64,000 nt of DNA from Dermacentor variabilis (GCF_050947875.1 NC_134572.1:155207105-155271104); one strand, 5' to 3'. Shown: positions 21,161 to 32,842, counted from the stretch's first letter. Notes: a model not told the origin generated them from the letters alone. Numbers and translations are program-made.

Positions 21161-22600
21161 TACATCATCAAAATATATTTTTTGAAGGACATGTACCCTC
21201 AGTAGGTCACCGGCTCGGACAGTTTGCCGAATGATATTTAGACTGGGAAGTAACTTGAGAGTTTTTGAAAATTTTTTCCAACACACATTAATGCCGATAT
21301 ATTACATACTCAGGAATCAAGCTCTCTTGCATTAAATCACAGTTCCAATCGAAGTCGGTGGCGAATCGTTGACGGAATGCCACTGAAATGTTTAAAGAAA
21401 TATGTTCGCAAACATTTACAAGTAACCTTTTTAAAAGTTCTACCGCACTACGCGAGGGTGCGGCGATGTCCGCACACTTCGTGAAATTTTGCTTGCGCTA
21501 CACTTCTTGGTCTGTGTGATAGCGGAGTACTGGGGTGCTATGCAGGATGCGCCGAGTTTGGCGAAACTCGGGATCTTCACGAGCTCTGGCGACACCCCAA
21601 GATAAAAGCACAAATGGTACCGAGACACAGTTTATCTTTCGACAAGCCTCCAGTTTCATTGGTTTATCTAGATTCACTCTGGGTGGCTATTATTCCTTGG
21701 GCGTTGCCTTCTGGGCGGTCGACAAACTGGGGCTCACATGATCATACCGTCGGTGCATGGTCGCGCCTTCTTTCACTTGTTTGTCGTTCCACCGAGTGCA
21801 TTACACGCACAAGCGAGTTATAAAACAAATGCATTTAATACAATATTATTAGTTAGTTTGACGTGGTTTAAAAGCATTTTCAAGCTTACGAGATGCACAC
21901 TGAATGTGTATTCGACTAATTTGTAATTTAGTACGCTTCGCATCATACCACGAGGGAACGCTGTGGTGGCGTCATCACATACATTCATCGGGCGAGCATG
22001 GCGGCTAAACATCGAAGAGGCCCACTGTAAACAAACTCGTACAACGAGCTTGCAGTGTGCGACGTAGTGATCAGGCTCGACAATGACCACTATTTCTTGG
22101 ATAGTTCTGTTCCTCCGTGAGCATTCTTTCCGTGCACCCCGAAAGACTGCGAATAGCTTAGGCGATTTTACAGATCGCGATGCGTACCTACTGTTCACGG
22201 CACAATCCTGAACAAACAACTTATCCGGTGCTGCTTCTGTGAGTGCGCTGAGTTCCTCCACTCTGCGTGACTGCGAGCGTCACGAATATTGCATCGTGTG
22301 TGCAAAAGGAAGACAGCCGATATAGCTACGATGCGACAAGGAGGTGGTGCCGACGATGGATTTCGCAACCAACACAGTGACGGAGGCATCGACAAACTGC
22401 AGATAAGTATATTTCTACTGTTTCATATTTAGCATAATAATAGTGCACGGATTAAGTCACTTTCGTAGTGACGAACTAAATGTCCAGCAGTTTAAAAAAG
22501 GCATTGAGAGCCAATGGGTGTTTGTGCTTTCACATGTACGTGGCCCCGCGAAAATATGGAAAAGATAAATGTAACCTTCACTAACTTAGTGACATAACAG
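21161..22600. other. No recognised gene
   Basis: A minus-strand ORF at 21818-22261 (147 codons) and its neighbours have no domain I can name. The GC content rises near 21930-22390 and could be part of an unidentified transposon. Confidence 0.4.
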
Positions 22601-22619
22601 AAATTCATCAGTGACATTC

Positions 22620-23060
22620 AGCCCGCAGAATCTCTGGAAGAGTATCTTTATCCAGGTAAAATATCAATAGCAGGTACTGATATAAAGCAGGAAACTTATG
22701 CAAAAATTTCATGGGTTGAACAGCACATGGGAGGCATTCCCGAATCGTGATCGCCACGTTACCGATATCCTTGAAAAATGTTTAGAATCGCTGCATTCTA
22801 CCGGTTATGCAATATGGGACATAAACCTGGAGGTTAACAAAGAAACTTGAGAAGTCGAGGACTGTGCAGAAAGCGAAGTAACAAAAATTGTTGGAGATAG
22901 CATTAAGGCAGGAAGACAGTGGAGTAGTAAACCGTGGCAACTGATATGCTAGTTGAGATTAAGAAAAAAAAATGGAATCGGTGGGCAGGCCATGCACGTC
23001 TTCAATCACTTGTTGCCAATTTATAACAGGTGATTACATAAGCGTGACATAATGGATGTC
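22620..23060 (+). pseudogene. Decayed RTE-clade LINE fragment
   Basis: Interrupted readings match the RTE C-terminus seen elsewhere in the window: TWRLTKKLEKSRTVQKA parallels TWRLTKRVLLKLRTTQRA at 42.3 kb, and DMLVEIKKKKWNRWAGHA parallels DILVEIKKKKWAWAGHV at 29.4 and 38.1 kb. Multiple stops indicate an old copy. Confidence 0.6.
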
Positions 23061-24908
23061 AAGTAGAGACAACTGCTGCCGAGGAAGGTAGAAAATTACG
23101 TAATGGGACAAAAATATGATGTTTGTATGCATAGGATGCAATCAGCTCGCATAAGACGGCATTGTAGGGAGCGCCATTGATGTTGCGGCAAACAAAAATA
23201 GGTTTGTGGTGCTGACAGTAGAGACTCGTGAAGGTTCGAGGACACCTCAGCTGTTGGCACACTAATAAACATTACAATTGGCTCTGAAAAAAACAACCCG
23301 TTATGAAAAATAAAGCAATGTGGTCCTGACAAATTATTTTATTATGCATACACTAAAGGCCTCCACAGTTAAGGGCAGTTAGTACGAATAGTGCAATGAG
23401 CATTTTTATTTGTAAATAATGGTTTATATGCGGTTGATTCATTCCAACAATCCACTTTTTCTTGCAGCAAAACATTCTGCTGCTGGAGGCACTCAACCGC
23501 CTTGTGGCAGTAGGCAAGCACCAGGCACATGCTCTTCAGAGTTGGGCAAGGTCCCGAGGGCTCCTCTGCAACAGTAGGATCAGTGCACTCACTGCTTTCC
23601 AGTCGAGCCCCCAGAACACACCTTATAAAGGAGCTTTCAGTTTATTATTTTGTTTATTATTCAAGAACATGAATAAAATTATTGCAGTAAATATTGTGCT
23701 GTGCATATTGGGACACTTGTAACATGCACTTGATGTCTCTTCAAAATGGGCAAACACGTAAGAACCTGGTCCGTGTAAATGAAAAAGACACTAATGCAGC
23801 ATATACGTCATTCTGCTGTTTGTTCTTTCTATGTGCAAGAATACAGTGGGTGTTGATTAGCCACAAGATGAACGGTGTGTGTATTTCGCAATGAAACGAC
23901 AGGAAACGGCATGACCTTAATAATGCTATCACCTATAGACTGTGCACATGAATGCAACACTCCCCGATTTAAGCGTGCCATTACATGCATGTTCGATACC
24001 ACATATCCTTTAACAATGTCATATATTTGCATGTACTAATTTTCACACAGCTTAAGCCCATGCATAGCTCACTTGTGATGTATCCATTTCATAGGCCAAA
24101 TAATTGTACACTTTGTCCTTTTGTGTTGTATGAAAAGCGGCATCCTCTAGTCAGATACAACTTCACAAGACAAAAGAGGCCCCACCTAGATGACCAAAGC
24201 GCAGCAGCCGATTGCCTCCACGGCTAAAGAAATAGTCCCTCTCCAATGAGCGGGTATGTCCCTCTCCAATGAGCGGCACGACTTCAGTGTAGAGTGTGTG
24301 CCCATTGGTGCAGGCTTGTGTTCACCTGCCGTTGAAGTGCAGATTCTGCGGCCTCCTGAAGTTGTATCCGACTATAGAATCACGTAATGCCTTGCACTGG
24401 TAGCATAGACTTTAGCAGCTTGATAGCACACAATGATCAGGAACATAAATCGATAAAGGCACCCAAGCAAAGCTGGCTGGCCACACTTCCATTATGAGGG
24501 GCTGTAAACAGTTCTCGCCAAATATTCCCATGACATCCTTGAAAATGAGGTGGTGTTTGGCACTTTAGAATCAAAAACAGATTACAGTGAATGTTGTGTA
24601 CCTCATTAAAACAAACTGAGCTTCGTTATCTGCACAGCATGTAATGAAAGCATGTGCTTCACATAGGAAACAAAGTGCTCTGTCCAGTACAATTGCCGAG
24701 TTCGCTGTAGCACCTATTATGTCATTAGTGTCAACATACAAATTTTCAAAGGCCATTCATTTCACCATTATTTTTGTACGTTGATTCTATCAATTAGTGC
24801 TTTTATTACATGAGCAGGTGGATTTGAAAGCAAAGCTTTGTTTGCAAACCTTCAGACTTCCATAATTGTGTGGTAAGGCACTGGCATGGTGTCGAATAGC
24901 TCGCACTT
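23061..24908. other. No recognised gene
   Basis: AT-rich. A plus-strand ORF at 23462-23722 begins after an acceptor-like TTTTTCTTGCAG and reads NILLLEALNRLVAVGKHQAH. It is exon-like in shape but not identifiable. Confidence 0.35.
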
Positions 24909-25148
24909 CCTCAGTCCTGCACCAAAGAGGCCCAATGCTCTATTTGAAGTTGGATCGCGCAACAATTCGACGGCACACAAAGGAGACTAACACACACAGC
25001 AGAGCGTTCTGCTGTGTGTATTTCTCTTCCTCGGTCCTGCACTAAAGAGGCCCAATGCTCTATTTGAAGTTGGATCGCGTAACAATTCGACGGCACACAG
25101 ACAAGAGTAACACACACAATAGAGTGTTCTGCCCTGTGTATTTCTCTT
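24909..25148. repeat. Two tandem units of 120 bp
   Basis: TCCTGCAC recurs 120 bp apart (24915 and 25035), with near identity over the whole unit, including AGGCCCAATGCTCTATTTGA and AACAATTCGACGGCACACA. Unit 1 has a perfect 10-bp hairpin, CACACAGCAG-AGCGTT-CTGCTGTGTG. In unit 2 the hairpin is degraded. Confidence 0.85.
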
Positions 25149-26269
25149 CTTTGTGTCCCGTCGAGTTGTGGTGCAATTCAGCTTCAAGCTTCTATACCGA
25201 TACAACGAGTCTTCAACCTCACCAATGATCTAGTTATTAAGCCACAATGGCGCACATCTTTGAAATGTCCCAACACGAATTAGCTCTCCAACAAATCACC
25301 ACAAGCATAAAATTTTGCTGCACAGGTGTATGCACGTGCCATATTCTGTACCACTAAACTCGCAAGAATCAAAGGGGCAAGCATTAACCAGCCTTACTGC
25401 TGCCGTTACCATCATCATCATGACACCAATAGAAAGACAGTGCTGCGTTTCAGTAAAGGGAGTGCCGGAGAGAAAGGCGTGATAGCGAGTCTTGAGGCTT
25501 ACAATAAAAATAGCATTTACAAGACATGTTCAATGCCAAAATACGCTGCATATTGCTCATCCTACTTTGGCATTGCGGCAAGCTTTTACACGTTTGAACA
25601 TGTCACAGTTTGTGTAATCATTACTCTTAAGCTGTACAAAAGGTCTATTCGCTCTGCAATCTTTATTTTTATCATGGTGGGTTAAACACCCACTTTTCAT
25701 TGGCATCTGCACCACATTTCCCCCGATATGTAATTTTGCCTTAGTGGTTCATGACATCTTCACGCACACCGAGTTCTGCAGAGCATTGGATCTGCATTGT
25801 TCTACTGCTGAAGAATTAGAGCCCCATTATGAGAAGAAAATATACGATTTGTCCATACAGAATAACGCTGACCCCCCCCCCCCCAAGAAAAAGAAAGAAA
25901 ATACACTGAACCACTGGCACATGCACCAACAGTGAACACAGCAAACACTCTGAAGTATTTTCTTCATGCAAGCCAGCACACTAAGATTCTCAATGCATTT
26001 TCATCTTGCCATAAATGCATAGGCACAACAGGCTTGGCGCAACATCCGCATCTCGCACTGCAACGAATTGTGCAATGCCTTGCTGTTTCATAGTGCGGCC
26101 GATACATGACGCATGACCAAAATTCACCATTATGCATACTAAATAATTTGTGCTACGTACTAAGTAATCTCATAAAAAAACCCAAGTTCTTTGTGAGATT
26201 AGCATTCACAGGGTACTTCACACAATTTGTGATATCCATTTATCTATTTATACTTCATTACCCTCCTTC
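25149..26269. other. No recognised gene
   Basis: Only short ORFs and a C-run at 25873-25883. Nothing supportable. Confidence 0.4.
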
Positions 26270-26660
26270 CCCAAAAAGTGAGCCATATAGAAGGCACCCT
26301 GATAGACAAGTAGAACAATCGGTAAGAAGTCAGCAACCAGCGAAAAAGTCAGTATCATAGGCTGCCGCATGTGTGACGTCGGCAACACAAAATTTAAGTC
26401 TGCTACACAGAAGTGACAAATTTGCCAATATGTGCGTCTAGACATTGCTTCAATGCTAATCACAGTAACGCTGACATTGAAGGCACCCTAATTCCTACGT
26501 ACGTTCCGTCGACATACCCGACTACGTTCGTAATGTTTCCGCGAAGTAAGAAGCGTTCTTTTATAAATGCCCGCTCAGCCGCAGTCTTCGGGAAAGCCAA
26601 GATCTTATAATTTATCAAAGCTCCACTAAGATTGCATAAACATTCGTGAGGAGCACGACG
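26270..26660 (-). pseudogene. PIF/Harbinger transposase fragment
   Basis: The minus-strand reading HECLCNLSGALINYKILAFP continues KTAAERAFIKERFLLRGNIT and NVVGYVDGTYVGIRVPS. The FP-TAAER and G-VDGT-V-I--P pattern is the hallmark of Harbinger DDE transposases, the Asp of VDGT being the first catalytic residue. After disruption CVADLNFV and VADVTHAAAYDTDFF match the second-Asp region. The N-terminus and the third catalytic residue are absent. No terminal inverted repeats were located. Confidence 0.72.
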
Positions 26661-26799
26661 TTATTAGGGCCCACAAAATTAAATGAATTGTCACCGCACT
26701 GGGCATTACAGGGTGGTATACCGGGTGATTTAAAGCTATAAATTCGCAGGTTAGTGTGCATTTATAAGCTGCGTTGAACACACTTCTATTCAAACACTG

Positions 26800-27250
26800 C
26801 GACCGATTCTGGTCAATGTTTCTAGAATGTCTAAAGGGAAAATGTTGGTAGGAGGTTTCAAATAAATTTCCAAGCCATGATGAGCCCTAAGAGATTGTTT
26901 CTAGAATGCTAGTAGGATGTTGACAAAGTTTACAAACACGCTTCTATTCTTCGTAGGTGTCCAGCTGTTGGCACAATATTACTAGGGTGCCTGAATAGAG
27001 CACCAGTAAATTATGAATAGGATATTTAGAGATAATGCTTGAACATGCTTCAATTTAATGAACATTATAGGAGGTCTAAAAAGATTGTTTATACACCGTC
27101 AGTACGAAGTTGACAGACAGTGTATGAACTTACTTCAATTTAATGAATGTTAATAGAAAGTCTAAAGAAAAGCGTTTCTAGACTGTAGGAAGTTGACAGA
27201 CAGCCTGTGAACATGATTCAATATAATGTTGGTGGCGAGTTGTGTCTAGG
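26800..27250. repeat. Degenerate tandem repeat, about 84-bp period
   Basis: GAACATGCTTCAATTTAATG at 27041 recurs as GAACTTACTTCAATTTAATG (27126) and GAACATGATTCAATATAATG (27209). Between them AGTCTAAAGAAAAGCGTTTC and GAAGTTGACAGACAG motifs also repeat. The left end is diffuse. Confidence 0.6.
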
Positions 27251-28463
27251 GTGTTATTAGGGGAATGTTAGGAAGATCAAATACCGTTGGTATGATTTCT
27301 ATTAACTGTTAGTAAGTTCTAGTAACAATAGTGGAAAGACAGTCTAAAAATTACGTGTAGACATTTTTCTAATGGCTGACAAATTAACGTGCACCTTTAC
27401 AAGAAATTCCATTCTGTAAAGGTAACAATGTTACCTGTATTTCTGAAAAACATTTTTAAATGTTCATCGTTATTAAAGGCTGTGGGGCACTTAGTAAAGC
27501 AATGAATGGAGCTAGTTGCTGGAATTTCATAAGGAACGCAAGGAAAAAGAGTTGGACGTACGTTCCTTATGCTCGTCTGTGCAACACTAAGTGCAATACA
27601 ATCAGGATAGGTTGTGGGATTAAGACTGTTCCACGTGGCGCTATATTTCCCGAACTTGCGCCGTTTTCAATATAATAAAACATGTTTCCTGTTATTATCA
27701 TTATCATTACGTAGGGTAGATTTCGCCATTATTTGTGACCAGATATCTGCTATCTTTATCTGTAACAAAAGGGGACAGCTGGTGGAAGTTACCGGTTTTT
27801 TTCGACGGTGCGGCGTTATTTTCTACTACGCCGCAACAAAAATTCAGCGCGCTAGTGTGTTTCATTCAACTGCGCATGAGTGCGACAAGGAATCGCGGCA
27901 GGGAATTGATGCCACGACCAGTTTATCAGCCGCGCGAACTTTACAGTCTGCAGAGGTCACCACCTGGCGCCATGGAACAAGTGCGTTTAGCTATGCGTCA
28001 GCGCTCACCTTCTCTCATACCCGACGTTAAATATAGAGGCACGGCCACAGCTAGCGGGAACACGGGATCTCTGGCATCGTTCCGCCCAGCGCCACAACAG
28101 GCTGGATTTTTTGCCAAACGCTTCGATTGTGCATGCGCCGCAAGACTTCATGAGGCGCCGGTAGTGAAGCTCTCCGCGGAGCGATGCCACGGCTCGCGTG
28201 TTCTCGATAGCAGTGGCCTCGACTGTATGTGCTATACAAAGAACATATCTCTCCATTAGGCATTGTGTCTGATGGCTCGATGGAGAACTGCCGGAAAAAT
28301 ATCGATAAAGAAGTACGTAACCGCTTCAATTGTTTTTCGACTGCCTGTTTTTCTTCACAAGTTTGTGACAACAAATAGGGTCCCTCGCATCGCCTTATTC
28401 TCGCTCAGAATCTCTCCCCACTCGTTCACGTCGTTTCAGGTTGCGGCGCACAGACATCTTTAA
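27251..28463. other. No recognised gene
   Basis: The GC-richer part at 27780-28260 is open in several frames on both strands (174 codons at 27735-28259, plus). None carries a motif I can identify. Confidence 0.35.
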
Positions 28464-28931
28464 AGGGACACTAAAGGTTAACAGAAAGTGAAATTAAAGT
28501 GACAAAGCAATGCTCTATAACGTCTAAGGCATCAATATCATCGCGAACAGAGCTTTAGTAACCGAGAAATTGAGGTAAATGCATGACACGATTTGAGACC
28601 CCCCAGCGACATTCCGGTACTAGCCCGATGACTAAAGCACTCCTCATCATAATTTGTCACTAGTACTCAACTCATCGAATTAAAAAGATAATTTCATTAG
28701 ATTATAAGACAAGAAAACGCTAATTGTCTACTTCTATTCGATTCTAAGAAAAAATAACATTTTGACGTTACCCTTGAGAAGTATGGGTGATCGATAGGTT
28801 TCGTTTTCGCTTGGCTCTGCGCGCTCGCCTTTGCGCAGCGCGCGCTTTGGAGTTTCAGTTGTTTCTTTATCGCGTCGTGCTGCGGTTTTACTGCTGGCTC
28901 GCGAAACTTGCATTTGGAACAAGCAGCGAGA

Positions 28932-29251
28932 ATGCCACGTCCATGTGATGTCGTGGGATGCGCGAATGGTCCGGGGAACTTGGCCAAAGGCAGTTGCAGC
29001 GGCGAATACAACGTTACTCATCACTGTGTGCCAAAGAGTGAACCTCTCCGTTCGAAGTGGTTAAGCGCCGTACCTCTGCCACAGCGCGCTTGCAAAGAGC
29101 CGAAAAATCCCGCAGTGTGCTCGCTGCACTTTCCTCCAAAGGATTACAATTTCAACCCCGACTTACTGAAGTCGCGTGAAGTGCCTTTCAAAGCAGGCCG
29201 TCGTCGTAAGTACTATGCAACGACGCCGGCAGCGCGAGCCCTCAACAGCAG
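28932..29251 (+). CDS. THAP-type C2CH zinc-finger exon
   Basis: THAP domains are sequence-specific DNA-binding modules found in P-element transposases and in host regulators derived from them. The ATG at 28932 opens MPRPCDVVGCANG. Zinc ligands are Cys5, Cys10, Cys63 and His66 (VCSLHFPPKDY). The invariant Trp is at 43 (KWLSAV), Pro at 34, and the closing REVPF box at 82-86. The coding stretch runs to LNSR and meets CAG|GTGATG, a good 5' splice site. Reading on gives an immediate TGA (29253-29255). It is therefore best seen as a first coding exon, like the THAP exon of P elements. No downstream exon was recognised before the right TIR. It could be a domesticated gene or a dead transposon remnant. 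Confidence 0.8.
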
Positions 29252-29264
29252 GTGATGTTCATCA
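29249..29264. repeat. Target-site duplication of the RTE insertion, left
   Basis: CAGGTGATGTTCATCA, identical to 29628-29643. It contains the THAP exon's 5' splice site (CAG|GTGATG). Confidence 0.88.
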
Positions 29265-29627
29265 TCATCATCATCAGCCTGGTTACGCCCACTGCAGGGC
29301 AAAGGCCTCTCCCATACTTCTCCAACAACTCCGGTCATGTACTAATTGTGGCCATGCCGTCCCTGCAAACTTCTTAATCTCATCCGCCCACCTGACTTTC
29401 TGCCGCCCCCTGCTACGCTTCCCTTCCCTTGGGATCCAGTCCGTAACCCTTAATGACCATCGGTTATCTTCCCTCCTCATTACATGTCCTGCCCATGCCC
29501 ATTTCTTTTTCTTGATTTCAACTAAGATGTCATTAACTCGCGTTTGTTCCCTCACCCAATCTGCTCTTTTCTTATCCCTTAACGTTACACCTATCATTCC
29601 TAACACCTAACACCTAACATCACCTAA
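29265..29627 (-). mobile_element. RTE-clade LINE, 5'-truncated, inside the THAP element
   Basis: The minus-strand reading begins near MIGVTLRDKKRADWVREQTR and runs through VNDILVEIKKKKWAWAGHVM, RREDNRW, KRSRGRQKVRWADEIKKFAG and SMGEAFALQWA, then a (TGA)n tail. Only the RTE C-terminus is present and its frame is open. The 5' junction carries three TTAGGTG-like filler repeats (about 29599-29627). A 16-bp target duplication frames it. Confidence 0.88.
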
Positions 29628-29643
29628 CAGGTGATGTTCATCA
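29628..29643. repeat. Target-site duplication of the RTE insertion, right
   Basis: Exact repeat of 29249-29264, giving a second copy of the CAG|GTGATG splice donor. Confidence 0.88.
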
Positions 29644-30130
29644 GTGCTTAAATCGCTGAACTCGAGCCCAGCATCGCGAGCTAATGTGTCGTTGTCAGGG
29701 TCATCCATTGCAACGAGCGTCGAAGTTGGCGTCATAAAATAAAGAACCAGCTTATCGTCGTGCTCTTTCCCTTCCGCTAGCCACCATAGTTCCGCTTTCG
29801 CGCTACTGCCGGCTCCGTCTTGGCTCTGTCTGGCCGCGCGTTTGCGTTTTGTGCAAAAAAGCCATAGCGCCGTCTGCGGGAGCCGTTTTACTCACCGACG
29901 GCGCAACGTCACTATGAGACCATGACGTCAATACTCCTCGATCGGAGGGCGGGTCATTTGAACTGCGCTAGAGGTACGCGGACGCTTCAGAACACATTTT
30001 CGCTTAAAATAAGTCTCTTCTTCGCACGAAACAAGCGTTCGGAGGTTTCTAGGATGGTATTTCAAGGGTCCACGTCGACTTAATATTAACCTTTCGTGTC
30101 CCTTTAAGGCCACTCGGTCTAAAATGTTTC

Positions 30131-30401
30131 ATTGTCGCAGTGACACCACCCGCCGTGGTTGCTCAGTGGTTATGGTGTTGGGATGCTGAGCACGAGGTCG
30201 CGGGATCGAATCCCGGCCACTGCGGCCGCATTTCGATGGGGGCGAAATGCGAAAACACCCGTGTGCTTAGATTTAGGTGCACGTTAAAGAACCCCAGGTG
30301 GTCAAAATTTCCGGAGTCCTCCACTACGGCGTGCCTCATAATCAGAAAGTGGTTTTGGCACGTAAAACCCCAAATATTATTATTATTGTCGGAGTGACAC
30401 C
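30131..30401 (+). mobile_element. Ruka-type tRNA-derived SINE with target duplication
   Basis: The body is 30148-30384. An A-box-like region (GGTTGCTCAGTGGTTATGG) and a B-box (GGGATCGAATCCC) are followed by the conserved tick tail GCACGTTAAAGAACCCCAGG, GGTTTTGGCACGTAAAACCC and an (ATT)n end. The flanking 17-mers ATTGTCGCAGTGACACC (30131-30147) and ATTGTCGGAGTGACACC (30385-30401) are the target duplication with one mismatch. The family was described in ticks as Ruka. The name is from memory. Confidence 0.87.
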
Positions 30402-30798
30402 GCTTCGTTAGCGTAATGTTCCGGAATCATCGTGTGTCTGACAGCCCGCTGGCGAGTAATTTACGCAGGGACAGTCGCACGAGCATCGAAGGGCGAGCAT
30501 GCGCAATGCCATGTCTCGACAGGACGCGCTTGCTTCGTCGAAGGGCGCAAGAATTGCAGTTCGGCACGCACTCGCGGATCCTGCAATATCTTGTCCCCGT
30601 CTGTAGCACAACACGTGACGCTTTGTTTAGCGCCGTGTATGTTTTGCGCGTTTTGCGGAGACCGGAAACTGGCCTCCGGTTAACCTCCCAGCCTATCCTC
30701 TCTCTCTTTGTGGAAACCGGACTCTCGTCTGGTTGAGCTCCCTGCTTTTCCCTCTCCTTGCGTTCTCTTCGTTTCATTTGCTTGTGCCTCGTTCGTAA
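30402..30798. other. No recognised gene
   Basis: GC-rich, with overlapping open frames on both strands. The minus frame at 30427-30858 is Arg/Lys-rich with no identifiable domain. Confidence 0.35.
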
Positions 30799-31398
30799 AG
30801 GCCGATCCACACGACAGACCAAGTCTACGGGCCGATCTGTCACGTGATGCGACTTCACGGCCCGCCGCGCTCCGGTCCGGCGCAGAGCACATCCACACGG
30901 CGGACCGCCATAGCAGACGGCAGAGCAGATCAGCCAGCTACACTTTCGGCCATAGTGTTATCATTGTTATCATTCCGGCTCGAGTCCCACAAAAGCCGGG
31001 AACTGCTCAATGAGGGATACAAAATAAAAAACCTCCTCGTCACTCCAAGAGGACGCGGTTTTTTAAAAATATATATGTCTGCTGCACGCACGTGCAGGCG
31101 CAACGGCGGACAAAAAACGACTGGCTTGACTGGATTTTTCTGAGCCGAAAACTAGATTAGATTTGGCCGAAGACAGTCTGTTGCCGGACCACATTCGTTG
31201 GCTACGCTAAAATCACTGCGGTTTGCATGCGGCCCGCCGCCAAAACTGAAGCGAGAAAAGCATCGCCGATTTGTTGGACCGCAAGGGCCGCGGTCTTGCG
31301 CGGGCCAACGGCGGTACGCACGAAAAGGTGACGTCCTATCACATGATGCGCGGACCGCGGTCCAAAAGAGCAATTTCGTCCGTTTTGTGGATCGGCCT
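30799..31398. mobile_element. Harbinger-type MITE, 600 bp
   Basis: The terminal inverted repeats begin AGGCCGATCCACA at both ends (13 bp perfect, then diverged). TAA lies immediately outside both ends (30796-30798 and 31399-31401), the 3-bp target duplication typical of PIF/Harbinger. There is no coding capacity, so mobilisation in trans is inferred. Confidence 0.75.
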
Positions 31399-32835
31399 TA
31401 AAGCGCCGTTTAATGTTCACGACGCGGCGATCATTATGGCGATCATTATCGAAGAAAGAATGCTAGACAACAGTCCACTTGGTGTCGCAGAGGTTAACTA
31501 ATCTTTCTCACCTGAGTAGAAGCGCGAATGCGACGGCGCTCAAAAGCAGGGCAGCCGTCGTTGCAAGGGCAGCCGAGCTTGCCGTATCCATTTGTGGCCC
31601 GACAAAAGCAAGAGTCCGGAAGCTCTAGCTGAAGTGGTATGTGTACTCGGTACTACTCTGTAACGTACTTGCCGCAGTTGCCGGCCGGATGAGCGCGAAG
31701 CTTCCTCGTGCAGAAGGATTGGCACGCGAAGTGCGCTGTGTCGGTCCAAAAACGTCCCGTATGCTGGCGCCACTTTGTAGGCCATATTGCCTTTTCCTTT
31801 TTGATAACAGTAGCACTGATAAGAGTCGCTGTCAATACCTTGCGGGGTGTGCGGGCGACGGCTGTGATAAGAGCTCGTTACGGGCGACTGGTGCGTCAGT
31901 GGCAGGTCAAGGTCGCATCGTGGAGTGTTTCTCACCGGGAAAATGTACTTGCTGTCTTGAATAAATGTCGTCGAGAATTAGAAGATAACCGAGGACGTTA
32001 CACGAACGGCGCACACTGTAACTGATAGGCGTGAATCACGCTATTGATTTGATTTCATTTGATCACTTTTAACTACCTTGTCCATTCGATAAGGAGTCAC
32101 TGCGAAGTCTCTGGAGAATATTGAGAAACTAGCGACAAAGAGTGCCGAATGCAACCTACACGTGTCGCGTGGTCTTTAATGTCCGGTTTTCGCGCGCTTT
32201 TCTTCGTGTCGTGCACGTGTCACCGCTTTGTATTTGAGGCGTGTTCTCGCGAAACTCCCAGTTAATTATGAGTTAAATAGCACCCTGTTAAGTGCGAGTT
32301 AACTACGTGAAATGAGAACTTGACAAGATGAGGAGCAAGCAAGACGGACCGGTTTTACGCTGACTATCGAGTCACGCTTTGCTTTATAACGGCGCGTAAT
32401 ATATGTGATTGAGTTACGAGGACATACCTTGGAATAAGAAACAAAAATACGCAGAAACCATCCATTTAGATTGTCAACGCAGATGAAAAGACGGACGCCT
32501 AAAGAAATCTATTCACTTTATAAAACGAATGGTGCGCTTAACATGGCGCGTTTGTTGCAGTGAGAATATTTATTAATAGCATCGGTTGTTTCGTTGACAA
32601 ATTTCGTAGAGAACAGCGCTGTTAAGCAGATAGAGATGGATAGAGTATTTTATTACACGGAAGGAATAGAGGTTGGCCAGAGTGAAGTGCATATTTGGCC
32701 TGCTACGGCACGCTACTCGAACTGGCTCGGCGCGTCATCAATGCAGTCAGATGTAGAATGGTAAATGCACAATAATGGTAAGTCATAGTAATGTATCTCT
32801 AGGCGTCGTTGGTTGTATACCTGCGGGTAATTAGC
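31399..32835. other. No recognised gene
   Basis: The minus ORF 31540-31935 (131 codons) and the overlapping plus ORFs have no recognised motif. The remainder is unassigned. Confidence 0.4.
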
Positions 32836-32842
32836 TCTTAAA

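Larger units (their letters stand above)
28464..30104 (+). mobile_element. TIR element with a THAP exon
   Basis: The ends are inverted: AGGGACACTAAAGGTTAA on the left, and on the right the complement of AGGGACACGAAAGGTTAA, 18 bp with one mismatch. Both are flanked by TTAA (28460-28463 and 30105-30108), which would be a piggyBac-type target duplication. An alternative is that the T/A bases belong to the inverted repeat. Inside is a single THAP-domain exon, interrupted downstream by an RTE LINE. No transposase catalytic domain was found, so this is a non-autonomous or captured-exon derivative. The internal sequence without the LINE is about 1.26 kb. Confidence 0.68.

Noticed and set aside
22195..22395. 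Minus-strand ORF as the missing P450 first exon
   Set aside because: It lacks a signal-anchor helix and no donor in the required phase was visible.
27735..28259. 174-codon plus-strand ORF
   Set aside because: Several overlapping frames are open on both strands in this GC-richer block and none has a motif. Likely compositional.
29599..29627. Telomeric TTAGG repeats
   Set aside because: Only three imperfect TTAGGTG units, at an RTE 5' junction. Slippage during insertion explains them better than telomere sequence.
30148..30225. tRNA-like sequence with A and B boxes
   Set aside because: It is the head of a Ruka-type SINE, since the SINE body and target duplications follow and no tRNA cloverleaf closes.
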